A DNA stretch of 64,000 nt. Origin: Cupriavidus phytohabitans (GTDB lineage: Bacteria; Pseudomonadota; Gammaproteobacteria; Burkholderiales; Burkholderiaceae). The notes under the pieces are model-generated. The model worked only from the letters and a program-made list of their open reading frames with translations. It was not told the origin of the DNA and did not search any database. Positions within the stretch are counted from its first letter, which is position 1; every line of letters starts with the position of its first letter. The stretch lies in contig NZ_AUFE01000035.1 in assembly GCF_000426345.1 (NCBI RefSeq), forward strand, positions 1-64,000. The letters run 5' to 3'. A program made the translations under genes and the position numbers. This document shows positions 18,669 through 27,751 of this stretch, in pieces.

Positions 18669-19349
18669 ATGAACACTCTGCCTTCCGCCCTGGCCACTCC
18701 CGCGATCTCGGCTCTGAACCACCTGCTCGAGCAGGAGCCATGGGCCCGTAACCAGCTCGCGCCATTTGCCGGGCGCGTGATCCGTTTCGATGCCGCCGCC
18801 TTCGTCCTGTCGCTGAAGGTGACCGCACACGGCGGCACCGAGCAGGCGCCGGAAGCGGAGGATCCCGCGGTGACGCTGCGCGTGCCGCTGCAGCAGTGGC
18901 CCCTGGTTGCCGCCGATGTCGCCGAAGGCGGCCAGGCCGCGGCCATGCGCCATGTGCGCATCGAGGGCGATGCCGAGCTGGCCAACACCGTCTCGGCGCT
19001 GGCGCGCAACCTGCGCTGGGATGCCGAGGAAGACCTGTCCCTCGCGCTGCGCGGCATCCTGGGCGGGCCGCTCAGCGACAGCGTGGCGCAGCGCGTGGTC
19101 GGCGGCGCGCGCCAGGTCCACGAACAGGCTACGCGCATCGGCCGTGCGCTGGTCGACAACTTCACCGATTACCTGCTGGACGAGCAGCCGACGCTGGTGC
19201 GCCACGCGGCGCTGGACGCCTTCGGCGCCGACGTGGGCCAACTGCGCGACAGCCTCGCCCGGCTGGAGAAGCGGCTGGAAAAGCTCGAGCGCGTCAACGC
19301 GGCCGCCAGCGCCGCCGCGCCCGGCCAGCTGCCGTCGCCGCACCGCTGA
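18669..19349 (+). CDS. ubiJ: Ubiquinone biosynthesis accessory factor UbiJ-like (SCP2 domain)
   Basis: A 226-aa protein with an N-terminal SCP2-like lipid-binding domain (ALNHLLEQEPWARNQLAPFAGR) and a C-terminal coiled-coil region (GADVGQLRDSLARLEKRLEKLERV). In E. coli UbiJ binds ubiquinone intermediates and, with UbiK, supports the aerobic Ubi complex. Its position directly before ubiB matches the conserved ubiE-ubiJ-ubiB order. The start is the ATG at 18669. The sequence is divergent from E. coli, so the name rests partly on gene order. Confidence 0.87.
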   Translation: MNTLPSALATPAISALNHLLEQEPWARNQLAPFAGRVIRFDAAAFVLSLKVTAHGGTEQAPEAEDPAVTLRVPLQQWPLVAADVAEGGQAAAMRHVRIEGDAELANTVSALARNLRWDAEEDLSLALRGILGGPLSDSVAQRVVGGARQVHEQATRIGRALVDNFTDYLLDEQPTLVRHAALDAFGADVGQLRDSLARLEKRLEKLERVNAAASAAAPGQLPSPHR

Positions 19350-19425
19350 GTCCGGGCCCCGCCCGCGTCCACCCCATGCCAACCGCTACCCTGACTGCCT
19401 GCCCCGGCCCCGAAAAGACTCCCGA

Positions 19426-21000
19426 ATGACCCGCCTCCTGCGCCTTGGCAAGATCCTCTTCGTCATCCTTTACTACGGCCTGGACGAGCTGGTGCTGTCC
19501 GGCTTCAGCAACCGCAAGATCCGTTTCCTGGTGCGCGTCATCACCATCGGGCGCAAGCTCGACATGCCGCGCGGCGAGCGCCTGCGGCTGGCACTGACGG
19601 CGCTGGGACCGATCTTCGTCAAGTTCGGCCAGGTCCTGTCGACGCGGCGCGACCTGATGCCGCCCGACATCGCCGACGAGCTGGCGAAGCTGCAGGACCA
19701 GGTGCCGCCGTTCGACTCGGCGGTGGCGGTCAGGATCATCGAGCGCTCGCTGGGGCGGCCGATTGCCCAGCTGTTCGAGACCTTCGAGCACCAGCCGGTG
19801 GCCAGCGCCTCGATCGCGCAGGTCCACTTCGCCACGCTCAAGGGCGGCCCCAACCACGGCCGCGAGGTCGCGGTGAAGGTGCTGCGCCCGGGCATGCTGC
19901 CGGTGATCGACAGCGACCTGGCGCTGATGCGCGACATGGCCACCTGGATGGAGCGCTTCTGGGCCGACGGCAAGCGCCTGAAGCCGCGCGAGGTGGTGGC
20001 CGAGTTTGACAAATACCTGCACGACGAACTCGACCTGATGATCGAGGCGGCCAACGCCAGCCAGCTGCGCCGCAACTTTGCCGACACCAGCCTGCTGCTG
20101 GTGCCCGAGGTGTTCTGGGACTGGTGCAGCAGCTCGGTGTTCGTGATGGAGCGCATGCACGGCATCCCGATCTCGCGCACCGAATCGCTGAAGGCCGCGG
20201 GCGTGGACATGCACCAGTTGGCGGAGGAGGGCGTCGAGATCTTCTTCACCCAGGTGTTCCGCGATGGCTTCTTCCATGCCGACATGCACCCGGGCAACAT
20301 CCTGGTGTCGGTGCAGCCGGAGTCCTTCGGCCGCTATATCGCGCTGGACTTCGGCATCGTCGGCGCGCTGTCGGAGTTCGACAAGAATTATCTGGCGCAG
20401 AACTTTATCGCCTTCTTCCGGCGCGACTACCACCGCGTGGCGCTGCTGCACGTGGAATCCGGCTGGGTGCCGCCCGAGACCCGCGTGGAAGAGCTGGAAA
20501 GTGCGGTGCGCGCGTGCTGCGAGCCGTACTTCGACAAGCCGCTGAAGGAAATCTCGCTGGGCATGGTGCTGATGCGCCTGTTCCAGACCTCGCGCCGCTT
20601 CAATGTCGAGATCCAGCCGCAGCTGGTGCTGCTGCAGAAGACGCTGCTCAATATCGAAGGGCTGGGCCGCCAGCTCGATCCGGACCTGGACCTCTGGAAG
20701 ACCGCCAAGCCGTTCCTGGAGCGCTGGATGTACGAGCAGGTCGGCTGGAAGGGCGCCTGGGAGCGGGTCAAGGTCGAAGCGCCGCAGTGGGCCAAGATGC
20801 TGCCGGACTTCCCGCGGCTGGCGCACCAGTTCCTGGAGCGGCGCGCGCTGGCCGGCAACGGCGGGCAGGACAAGCTGCTGGCGCAGCTGGTGGCCGAGCA
20901 GCGCCGCACCAACCGGCTGCTGGGCACGGCGCTGCTGCTGGCCGGCGGCTTTATCGCCGGCATCGTGCTGACGCACGTGCTGGCGTGGGGCGGCTACTGA
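19426..21000 (+). CDS. ubiB: Ubiquinone biosynthesis regulatory ATPase/kinase-like protein UbiB
   Basis: An atypical kinase-like (ADCK/ABC1) protein required for ubiquinone synthesis, thought to work as an ATPase that helps extract lipid intermediates. The family's KxGQ motif is seen in FVKFGQVLSTRRDLMP. Others are ASIAQVHFA, the AVKVLRPG lysine region, DMHPGNILV and the metal-binding DFG in ALDFGIVG. Two hydrophobic helices close the 524-aa protein (about residues 498-520, LLGTALLLAGGFIAGIVLTHVLA). The start is the ATG at 19426, 76 bp after ubiJ. Confidence 0.95.
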   Translation: MTRLLRLGKILFVILYYGLDELVLSGFSNRKIRFLVRVITIGRKLDMPRGERLRLALTALGPIFVKFGQVLSTRRDLMPPDIADELAKLQDQVPPFDSAVAVRIIERSLGRPIAQLFETFEHQPVASASIAQVHFATLKGGPNHGREVAVKVLRPGMLPVIDSDLALMRDMATWMERFWADGKRLKPREVVAEFDKYLHDELDLMIEAANASQLRRNFADTSLLLVPEVFWDWCSSSVFVMERMHGIPISRTESLKAAGVDMHQLAEEGVEIFFTQVFRDGFFHADMHPGNILVSVQPESFGRYIALDFGIVGALSEFDKNYLAQNFIAFFRRDYHRVALLHVESGWVPPETRVEELESAVRACCEPYFDKPLKEISLGMVLMRLFQTSRRFNVEIQPQLVLLQKTLLNIEGLGRQLDPDLDLWKTAKPFLERWMYEQVGWKGAWERVKVEAPQWAKMLPDFPRLAHQFLERRALAGNGGQDKLLAQLVAEQRRTNRLLGTALLLAGGFIAGIVLTHVLAWGGY

Positions 21001-21048
21001 CAAGCGACCCGCTATATAAGTAAGCAAGCAAGCGAGGAGACAGACCCC

Positions 21049-21669
21049 ATGGCCGACGTGCCCAAGCCCGCTCCGGCGTTCAGCACGCGCAACGCCGCCG
21101 ACCCCTCGTTCTGGGACGAGCGCTTCGCGCAGGATTACACGCCCTGGGACGCGGGCGGCGTGCCGGACGAGTTCAGCCAGTTCATCGCCGGCCGCGCGCC
21201 TTGCCCGACGCTGGTGCCGGGCTGTGGCAACGGCTGGGAGGCAGCCTGGCTGTTCGAGCAGGGCTGGCCGGTGACGGCGATCGATTTTTCGGCCCAGGCG
21301 GTGACGTCGGCCAAGCGCGCGCTGGGCCCGGCCGGGGTAGTGGTGCAGCAGGCCGATTTCTTTACCTTTACGCCCCAGCCGCAGTGCCAGCTGGTCTACG
21401 AGCGCGCCTTCCTGTGCGCGCTGCCGCCGGCGATGCGGGCGGCCTATGGCGCCCGCGTGGCCGAGCTGCTGCCGCCGGGCGGCCTGCTGGCCGGTTACTT
21501 CTACCTGGGCGAGAACCGCGGCGGACCGCCGTTCGCGATGCCAGACGCCGAGCTCGATGCCATGCTTGGGCCAGCCTTCGAGCGCATCGAAGACCGCCCC
21601 TCGGCCGCGCCGCTACCGGTGTTCCAGGGGCAGGAGCGCTGGCAGGTGTGGCGACGGCTGGGCCGCTGA
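21049..21669 (+). CDS. Thiopurine-methyltransferase-family SAM methyltransferase
   Basis: A class I methyltransferase (206 aa) of the TPMT family. It shows FWDERFAQDYTPWDAGGVP at the N-terminus and the SAM motif VPGCGNGWEAAWLFEQG near residue 57. The acidic end of strand 2 follows in VTAIDFS. The TPMT family includes S-, Se- and Te-methyltransferases; which substrate is used here cannot be told. The ribosome site GAGGAGA at 21033 region fits the ATG at 21049. It may be co-transcribed with ubiB, 48 bp upstream, but there is no clear functional link. Confidence 0.85.
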   Translation: MADVPKPAPAFSTRNAADPSFWDERFAQDYTPWDAGGVPDEFSQFIAGRAPCPTLVPGCGNGWEAAWLFEQGWPVTAIDFSAQAVTSAKRALGPAGVVVQQADFFTFTPQPQCQLVYERAFLCALPPAMRAAYGARVAELLPPGGLLAGYFYLGENRGGPPFAMPDAELDAMLGPAFERIEDRPSAAPLPVFQGQERWQVWRRLGR

Positions 21670-21765
21670 GCGCACGCTTCCAGCCGTTGCGGCGCCCCCG
21701 GATGCACCCGCGTGGCGCTTTTGCCCCACCCGGGAATTTTTTTCGCCCGCGCTGGTCTGCGTCGC

Positions 21766-21891
21766 TATAATCCGCGTTTTGATTCGGCTACGACCGCAGG
21801 CCCTGCCGCGCGCTCCCGACCTGGGAACTCGCCAAGAAGCTCCACACGCGGCCCCGACCGATGAATTGGACTCCGGGCAGGTGCGCACCTG
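21766..21891 (+). promoter_or_regulatory. Probable promoter and leader of the symporter gene, with palindrome
   Basis: TATAAT lies at 21766-21771 without a convincing -35. If it is used, the symporter mRNA has a leader of about 180 nt. In that leader, 21878-21891 is the perfect palindrome CAGGTGCGCACCTG, a candidate operator or RNA stem. The rest of the 290-bp gap holds no gene that I can support. Confidence 0.4.
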
Positions 21892-21959
21892 ACGTATCAC
21901 GCAAGCCGCCCGGCATTCGGTTTTTCGCCACAAGGGCACTTTCTGCATAGGGCAGCGGC

Positions 21960-23396
21960 ATGCTGATCTGGTTCGTCATCATCTACTGGGTAATCTCGGT
22001 CGGCATCGGCCTGTGGGCGGCGCTGCGCGTGCGCAACACCACTGATTTCGCCGTCGCCGGGCGCAGCCTGCCGTTCCATATCGTCACCGCCACCGTTTTT
22101 GCCACCTGGTTCGGTTCCGAGACCGTGCTCGGTATCCCGGCCGTGTTCCTCAAGGAAGGGCTGTCGGGAGTGGTGTCCGATCCGTTCGGCTCGTCGCTGT
22201 GCCTGATCCTGGTGGGCCTGTTCTTCGCCCGGCCGCTGTACCGGATGAACCTGCTGACCATCGGCGATTACTACCACAACCGCTATGGCCGGCTGGCCGA
22301 GGTGCTGACCACGCTGTGTATCGTGGTCTCGTACCTGGGCTGGGTCGCGGCGCAGATCAAGGCGCTGGGGCTGGTGTTCTATACCGTGTCGGACGGCGCG
22401 CTGTCGCAGGAGGCCGGCATGATGATCGGCGCTGCCAGCGTGCTGGTCTATACGCTGTTCGGCGGCATGTGGTCGGTGGCGATCACCGACTTCATCCAGA
22501 TGATCATCATCGTGATCGGCATGATGTATATCGGCTATGAGGTCAGCGGCCAGGCCGGCGGCGTCACGGCGGTGGTGTCGCACGCGGCCGCGGCGGGCAA
22601 GTTCGAATTCCTGCCGTCGCTGGATTTCGTGCAGATCATCGGGTTTGCCGCGGCGCTGTTTACCATGATGCTGGGCTCGATCCCGCAGCAGGACGTGTTC
22701 CAGCGGGTGACCTCGTCGCGCACCGAGCGGATCGCCGGGAGCGCTTCGGTGCTGGGCGGCGTGCTGTATTTCTGCTTCGCCTTCATCCCGATGTTCCTGG
22801 CTTATTCGGCCACGCTGATCGATCCGGGCATGGTGGCCAAGTACATCGACACCGATTCGCAGCTGATCCTGCCGCACCTGATCCTGCAGCACGCCCCGAT
22901 GTTCGCCCAGGTGATGTTCTTCGGTGCGCTGCTGTCGGCGATCAAGAGCTGCGCCTCGGCGACGCTGCTGGCGCCGTCGGTGACCTTTGCCGAAAACATC
23001 CTGCGCCCTTACTTCCACCATCTCGACGACAGACAGTTCCTGCGCGTGATGCAGACCGTGGTGCTGGTGTTCACCACGCTGGTGACGCTGTTCGCGCTGA
23101 ACTCGCACCTGTCGATCTTCCATATGGTCGAAAATGCCTACAAGGTCACGCTGGTGTCGTCCTTCGTGCCGCTGGCCTTCGGCATGTTCTGGAAGCACGC
23201 CACCCGTCAGGGCGGCCTGGCCGCGATCCTGCTGGGCCTGAGCTCGTGGCTGACCTGCGAGGTGGCCTTCGCCGATGCGGTGGTGCCGCCGCAGATGATC
23301 GGCCTGCTGTTCTCGATCAGCGGCATGGTGGTCGGTTCGCTGCTGCCGCAGTGGATCGCGGATCACGCGCCGGTCAAGGAAGTGCATATCGCCTGA
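21960..23396 (+). CDS. Sodium:solute symporter (SSS family)
   Basis: A 478-aa integral membrane protein with about 12-13 hydrophobic segments, starting MLIWFVIIYWVISVGIGLWA. The family pattern is visible in DFAVAGRSLPFHIVTATVFATWFGSETVLGIP (split over residues 24-60), GWVAAQIKALGLVFYTV and QDVFQRVTSSRTERIA. Such proteins import solutes with sodium. The family covers proline, pantothenate, sugars, acetate and others, and nothing in the sequence fixes the substrate. It stands alone, with no regulator or enzyme gene beside it to hint at cargo. Confidence 0.88.
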   Translation: MLIWFVIIYWVISVGIGLWAALRVRNTTDFAVAGRSLPFHIVTATVFATWFGSETVLGIPAVFLKEGLSGVVSDPFGSSLCLILVGLFFARPLYRMNLLTIGDYYHNRYGRLAEVLTTLCIVVSYLGWVAAQIKALGLVFYTVSDGALSQEAGMMIGAASVLVYTLFGGMWSVAITDFIQMIIIVIGMMYIGYEVSGQAGGVTAVVSHAAAAGKFEFLPSLDFVQIIGFAAALFTMMLGSIPQQDVFQRVTSSRTERIAGSASVLGGVLYFCFAFIPMFLAYSATLIDPGMVAKYIDTDSQLILPHLILQHAPMFAQVMFFGALLSAIKSCASATLLAPSVTFAENILRPYFHHLDDRQFLRVMQTVVLVFTTLVTLFALNSHLSIFHMVENAYKVTLVSSFVPLAFGMFWKHATRQGGLAAILLGLSSWLTCEVAFADAVVPPQMIGLLFSISGMVVGSLLPQWIADHAPVKEVHIA

Positions 23397-23588
23397 CCCG
23401 GCGGGACCGCCACCCCAGGCAGGGCCCGATAGGCCTCCATTTCCGGCCATCAGCCAGCCACAGAACGGTTTATAATTCAAGGCTTTGCATCGCCAAGCGG
23501 GTCGGCCTGCGCGGGTTTCCGCGCTCCCCGGCACGGCGGCGATGCCCGCCTTGTACCGATTTCCGTAGTTTTCTCGCGAAAAGACACC

Positions 23589-23927
23589 ATGCCGATCTAT
23601 GCCTACCGTTGCGACGCCTGCGGCCACGGGCGCGATGTGCTGCAAAAAATGAGCGATGCCCCGCTGACGGACTGCCCGTCGTGCGGCACCGCCGGTTCGT
23701 TCAAGAAGCAGCTGACCGCGGCCGGCTTCCAGTTCAAGGGCTCGGGCTGGTACGTGACCGACTTCCGCGGCGGCAGCGGCGGCACCAGCGCGCCGGCTGG
23801 TGGCGGTGCGGCGGCCGGCGCGGCTGCGGCCAGCGCCCCGGCCGCCGCGGCCGAATCCGCTTCGGCCAGCGCCACCACCGCCGCGCCTGCCGCCGGCGGT
23901 TGCGGCAGCGCCTGCGCCTGCCACTGA
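23589..23927 (+). CDS. FmdB-family zinc ribbon protein
   Basis: A small (112 aa) protein with a zinc ribbon in the first 40 residues: CDACGHG and CPSCGTAG form the CxxC pairs, following the typical MPIYAYR start. The middle is alanine/glycine-rich and the tail ends CGSACACH, giving extra thiols that could bind metal. FmdB-type proteins were named from a formamidase operon; the molecular role is not known. A TATAAT at 23471-23476 may be its promoter. The next two genes, DUF502 and aspS, follow closely, a usual arrangement in beta-proteobacteria. Confidence 0.88.
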   Translation: MPIYAYRCDACGHGRDVLQKMSDAPLTDCPSCGTAGSFKKQLTAAGFQFKGSGWYVTDFRGGSGGTSAPAGGGAAAGAAAASAPAAAAESASASATTAAPAAGGCGSACACH

Positions 23928-23940
23928 TCCGGATCGCCAC

Positions 23941-24648
23941 GTGGTCGCCAAGAAGACTTCCGCCCTCAAGACCTGGTTCCTGACCGGTCTGCTGGTGCTG
24001 GTGCCGCTGGGCATCACGCTGTGGGTGCTCAGCCTGATCATCGGCACGATGGACCAGAGCCTGGCGCTGCTGCCCGAGGCCTGGCGCCCGGACCGGCTCA
24101 TGTTCGGCAAGCGCGTCACCGGCCTCGGCGCCATCCTGACGCTGCTGTTCATCCTGCTGGTCGGCCTGCTGGCGCATAACTTCATCGGCCAGCGCCTGGT
24201 GCGCTGGTGGGAAGCGTTGCTGGGCCATATCCCCGTGGTCGGCCCGATCTACACCAGCGTCAAGCAGGTGTCGGACACGCTGCTGTCCTCGTCGGGCAAT
24301 GCTTTCCGCAAGGCGCTGCTGGTGCAGTATCCGCGCGAGGGCTCGTGGACCATCGCCTTCCTGACCGGCCGCCCCGGCGGCGACGTGCAGAACCACCTGC
24401 AGGGCGAGTACGTCAGCGTCTACGTGCCGACCACGCCGAACCCGACTTCGGGCTTCTTCCTGATGATGCCCAAGGCCGACACCATCGAACTCGACATGAC
24501 CGTCGACGCCGCGCTCAAGTACATCGTCTCGATGGGCGTGGTTGCGCCGGCCGAACTGCCCCGCAAGAGCGACAGCGGGCCAGTGCCGCAGCGGCCGCCG
24601 GCCAGCCGCGCCAGCAGCGGCGAAGCGGTCGAGACGACCGATCCTTAA
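23941..24648 (+). CDS. DUF502 membrane protein
   Basis: A 235-aa membrane protein of the DUF502 family. Two transmembrane helices are clear (about residues 11-33, WFLTGLLVLVPLGITLWVLS, and 62-83, LGAILTLLFILLVGLLAHNF). A soluble domain follows with the conserved GPIYTSVKQVSDTLL and GFFLMMPKADT segments. The start is taken as the GTG at 23941, 13 bp after fmdB, because no ATG fits. The function is unknown; the family is linked to membrane trafficking in plants. It is probably co-transcribed with fmdB and aspS. Confidence 0.83.
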   Translation: MVAKKTSALKTWFLTGLLVLVPLGITLWVLSLIIGTMDQSLALLPEAWRPDRLMFGKRVTGLGAILTLLFILLVGLLAHNFIGQRLVRWWEALLGHIPVVGPIYTSVKQVSDTLLSSSGNAFRKALLVQYPREGSWTIAFLTGRPGGDVQNHLQGEYVSVYVPTTPNPTSGFFLMMPKADTIELDMTVDAALKYIVSMGVVAPAELPRKSDSGPVPQRPPASRASSGEAVETTDP

Positions 24649-24714
24649 GCCATTCAAACAGATACGAGCCGCCCGATCTGCTGCGGGCGGCAGCGATTTA
24701 CCGGGAATCTCCTT

Positions 24715-26523
24715 ATGTCCTCCATGCGTACTCACTACTGCGGTCTGGTGACCGAACAACTCTCGGGCCAGGAAGTGGCCCTGACCGGCTGGGTCCAGCG
24801 CCGCCGCGACCATGGCGGCGTGATCTTCATCGACCTGCGCGACCGCGAAGGCCTGGTGCAGGTGGTGTGCGACCCGGACCGCCCCGAGATGTTCAAGGCC
24901 GCGGAAGAGATCCGCAATGAGTTCTGCATCCGCGTCACCGGCAAGGTGCGTCCGCGCCCGGCCGGCACCGAGAACGCCAACCTGACCTCGGGCAAGATCG
25001 AAGTGCTGTGCCACGAGCTGACCGTGCTGAACCCGTCGGTCACGCCCCCGTTCCAGCTCGATGACGACAACCTGTCCGAAACCACGCGCCTGACGCACCG
25101 GGTGCTCGACCTGCGCCGCCCGCAGATGCAGTACAACCTGCGCCTGCGCTACAAGGTGGCGATGGAAGTGCGCAAGTACCTGGACGCCCAGGGCTTCATC
25201 GACATCGAGACCCCGATGCTGGGCAAGAGCACGCCCGAAGGCGCACGCGACTACCTGGTGCCGTCGCGCGTGAACCCCGGCCACTTCTTCGCGCTGCCGC
25301 AGTCGCCGCAGATCTTCAAGCAGATGCTGATGGTCTCGGGCTTCGACCGCTACTACCAGATCACCAAGTGCTTCCGCGACGAAGACCTGCGCGCCGACCG
25401 CCAGCCCGAGTTCACGCAGATCGACTGCGAGACCTCGTTCCTGACCGAGCAGGAGATTCGCGACCTGTTCGAGGACATGATGCGCACGGTGTTCAAGAAC
25501 GCGATCGATGTCGACCTGGACGCCAAGTTCACGGTGATGGAGTTCCGCGAAGCCATGGCCCGCTTCGGCTCTGACAAGCCTGACCTGCGCGTCAAGCTGG
25601 AATTCACCGAGCTGACGGAAGTGATGAAGGACGTCGACTTCAAGGTGTTCTCGGGTCCGGCCAACAGCGACAACGGCCGCGTGGTCGGCCTGCGCGTGCC
25701 GGGCGGCGGTGCCATCTCGCGTGGCGAGATCGACGCCTACACCCAGTTCGTCGGCATCTACGGCGCCAAGGGCCTGGCCTGGATCAAGGTCAACGAAGTG
25801 GCCAAGGGCCGCGACGGCCTGCAATCGCCGATCGTCAAGAACCTGCACGACGCTGCCATTGCCGAGATCCTGAAGCGCACCGGCGCCCAGGACGGCGACA
25901 TCATTTTCTTCGGCGCCGACAAGGCCAAGGTGGTCAACGACTCGATCGGCGCGCTGCGCCTGAAGATCGGCCACTCTGACTTCGGCAAGGCCAACGGCCT
26001 GTTCGAGGACGCCTGGAAGCCGCTGTGGGTGGTGGATTTCCCGATGTTCGAGTACGACGAGGACGACGCCCGCTGGGTCGCCATGCACCACCCGTTCACC
26101 AGCCCCAAGGACGAGCACCTGGAATACCTGGAGACCGACCCGGGCAAGTGCCTGGCCAAGGCCTACGACATGGTGCTGAACGGCTGGGAAATGGGCGGCG
26201 GCTCGGTCCGTATCTTCCGCTCCGACATCCAGAGCAAGGTGTTCCGCGCACTCAACATCAACGACGATGAAGCCCGCGCCAAGTTCGGCTACCTGCTGGA
26301 CGCGCTGCAGTACGGCGCGCCCCCGCACGGCGGCCTGGCCTTCGGCCTGGATCGTATCGTGACGATGATGGCCGGTGCCGACTCGATCCGCGACGTGATC
26401 GCCTTCCCCAAGACCCAGCGCGCCCAGGACCTGCTGACCCAGGCCCCGAGCTCGGTCGACGAGAAGCAGCTGCGCGAGCTGCATATCCGCCTGCGCGCTG
26501 CCGAGCCGAAGCCGAACGCCTGA
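24715..26523 (+). CDS. aspS: Aspartyl-tRNA synthetase
   Basis: A class II aminoacyl-tRNA synthetase of 602 aa, the bacterial length. It has an N-terminal OB-fold anticodon domain (VALTGWVQRRRDHGGVIFIDLRD), the class II core with FRDEDLRADRQPEFTQID, an inserted GAD domain and motif 3 in GGLAFGLDRIVTMMAG. In many beta-proteobacteria the enzyme is non-discriminating and also charges tRNA-Asn, with GatCAB correcting it; that is not decidable here. An intrinsic terminator follows at 26548. Confidence 0.97.
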   Translation: MSSMRTHYCGLVTEQLSGQEVALTGWVQRRRDHGGVIFIDLRDREGLVQVVCDPDRPEMFKAAEEIRNEFCIRVTGKVRPRPAGTENANLTSGKIEVLCHELTVLNPSVTPPFQLDDDNLSETTRLTHRVLDLRRPQMQYNLRLRYKVAMEVRKYLDAQGFIDIETPMLGKSTPEGARDYLVPSRVNPGHFFALPQSPQIFKQMLMVSGFDRYYQITKCFRDEDLRADRQPEFTQIDCETSFLTEQEIRDLFEDMMRTVFKNAIDVDLDAKFTVMEFREAMARFGSDKPDLRVKLEFTELTEVMKDVDFKVFSGPANSDNGRVVGLRVPGGGAISRGEIDAYTQFVGIYGAKGLAWIKVNEVAKGRDGLQSPIVKNLHDAAIAEILKRTGAQDGDIIFFGADKAKVVNDSIGALRLKIGHSDFGKANGLFEDAWKPLWVVDFPMFEYDEDDARWVAMHHPFTSPKDEHLEYLETDPGKCLAKAYDMVLNGWEMGGGSVRIFRSDIQSKVFRALNINDDEARAKFGYLLDALQYGAPPHGGLAFGLDRIVTMMAGADSIRDVIAFPKTQRAQDLLTQAPSSVDEKQLRELHIRLRAAEPKPNA

Positions 26524-26547
26524 GCTGCTTCAAGCACCTGGGTAAGG

Positions 26548-26574
26548 AAAGCCGCGCCGATGCGCGGCTTTTTT
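26548..26574 (+). terminator. Intrinsic terminator of aspS
   Basis: GCCGCGC (26551-26557), loop CGAT, GCGCGGC (26562-26568), followed by six Ts and preceded by AAA. It lies 25 bp after the aspS stop and should end the fmdB-DUF502-aspS transcript. Confidence 0.9.
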
Positions 26575-26740
26575 GCTTTCTGCGCAATACCGGGCGGTGC
26601 GGTCGTGCTGCTGGCAGCGCTTTGGTTTCGATTTGTTACTGGTAGGAACGAAGCCCGCGGCGGCCGTGTCTCCTTTCTTTGACACGTAATTTGCCGAGGG
26701 GCCTCCGCGATGAAGGCTTCCGGCGCTCGGGAGGAAATTC

Positions 26741-27661
26741 GTGAACCTGAACCTGGATACCGAACTGATCCGCCAGTTCCTGCTGGCCCACCAGGAAACC
26801 ATCGTGACCTGGCTGGTGGCGGGGCTGGTCATGCTGCTGCTGGCCCGCTTCGAGTTGCGCCGCGCCCAGCGCCGCGCTGCGGCGACCATGTCCGAAGCGG
26901 TGGCGACCACCGTGGCCGCGTGCGTGCCCGATATCGCCCACGCCGTGCAGGCGGCGTCGCCGCAGCCGCTGGCCGAGCCGGTCGAGATGCAGCGTGCCGA
27001 AGCGCTGCGGCGGCTGGCGCTGGACACCGTCGGCGCGGTCATGACGCGCGGGCGCTGGCTCGATGAGCTGGGCAACCTGCGCCTGGCCGACGACGCGCTG
27101 CTGGACGGCCAGCGTGCCGGCGGCGCCGACCCGCTGCTGGTGGTCGCGCCGCAGCCGGCGGTGCAGGCCTACCTGGCGGCCCAGCGCGTGTTCGAGGACG
27201 AGGCCGCGCAGGTGCAGGCGCTGCGCCGCGATGCCCAGCGCCATCAGGAAGCGCTGCAGGCGCTGGACGCCGAGGCCGCGCATATCGAGCAGGAAACCGG
27301 CAGCATCGTGCTGCGCTTTGAGCAGGTCAATGCGCAGGCCGCCCAGGGCGTCGATGGCGGCGATTACCAGCGCTTCCTGATCCAGAAGTACAACGCGCTC
27401 GGCCAGCGTGAGAAGGAAATCGCGCAGGAGCGCGTACACCTGCAGGCCCAGGCGAGGCTGAGCGCCGACGTACTGGCCGAGCGCGCCCATGCTGCCGCCC
27501 GGCGCTATCGCGAGTCACTGGCGCCGCTGATGGAACAGCTGCGTGCCGCCTGGGGCCATGGCGATTCGCCGCAGGTGTTCGATACCTGGCAGCATAAAGT
27601 CACCGGGCAGGGCACCGAGCCATACCTGGCGCCCCACGCCCCCGCGCGCAACGCGGCCTGA
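26741..27661 (+). CDS. Unrecognised membrane-anchored coiled-coil protein
   Basis: I do not recognise this 306-aa protein. A single hydrophobic helix near the N-terminus (about residues 22-38, IVTWLVAGLVMLLLARFEL) is followed by a long alpha-helical region very rich in A, Q, E and R (about 140-275). It has heptad-like segments such as VQALRRDAQRHQEALQALDAE, which suggests a coiled coil. The overall plan resembles anchored RmuC-like or phage-shock-like helical proteins, but no motif proves it. The GTG start at 26741 is supported by GGGAGGA at 26729-26735. It sits alone between the aspS terminator and nudB. Codon use matches its neighbours. Confidence 0.75.
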   Translation: MNLNLDTELIRQFLLAHQETIVTWLVAGLVMLLLARFELRRAQRRAAATMSEAVATTVAACVPDIAHAVQAASPQPLAEPVEMQRAEALRRLALDTVGAVMTRGRWLDELGNLRLADDALLDGQRAGGADPLLVVAPQPAVQAYLAAQRVFEDEAAQVQALRRDAQRHQEALQALDAEAAHIEQETGSIVLRFEQVNAQAAQGVDGGDYQRFLIQKYNALGQREKEIAQERVHLQAQARLSADVLAERAHAAARRYRESLAPLMEQLRAAWGHGDSPQVFDTWQHKVTGQGTEPYLAPHAPARNAA

Positions 27662-27751
27662 GGCAGGGCCATCGGTCCTGGGGAACTGCGCTTTCGCGTG
27701 GCAAGCGCGCGCGGCTGCGCTATCCTTGGGTTTGTCCTTTCGCCCAGTCCC

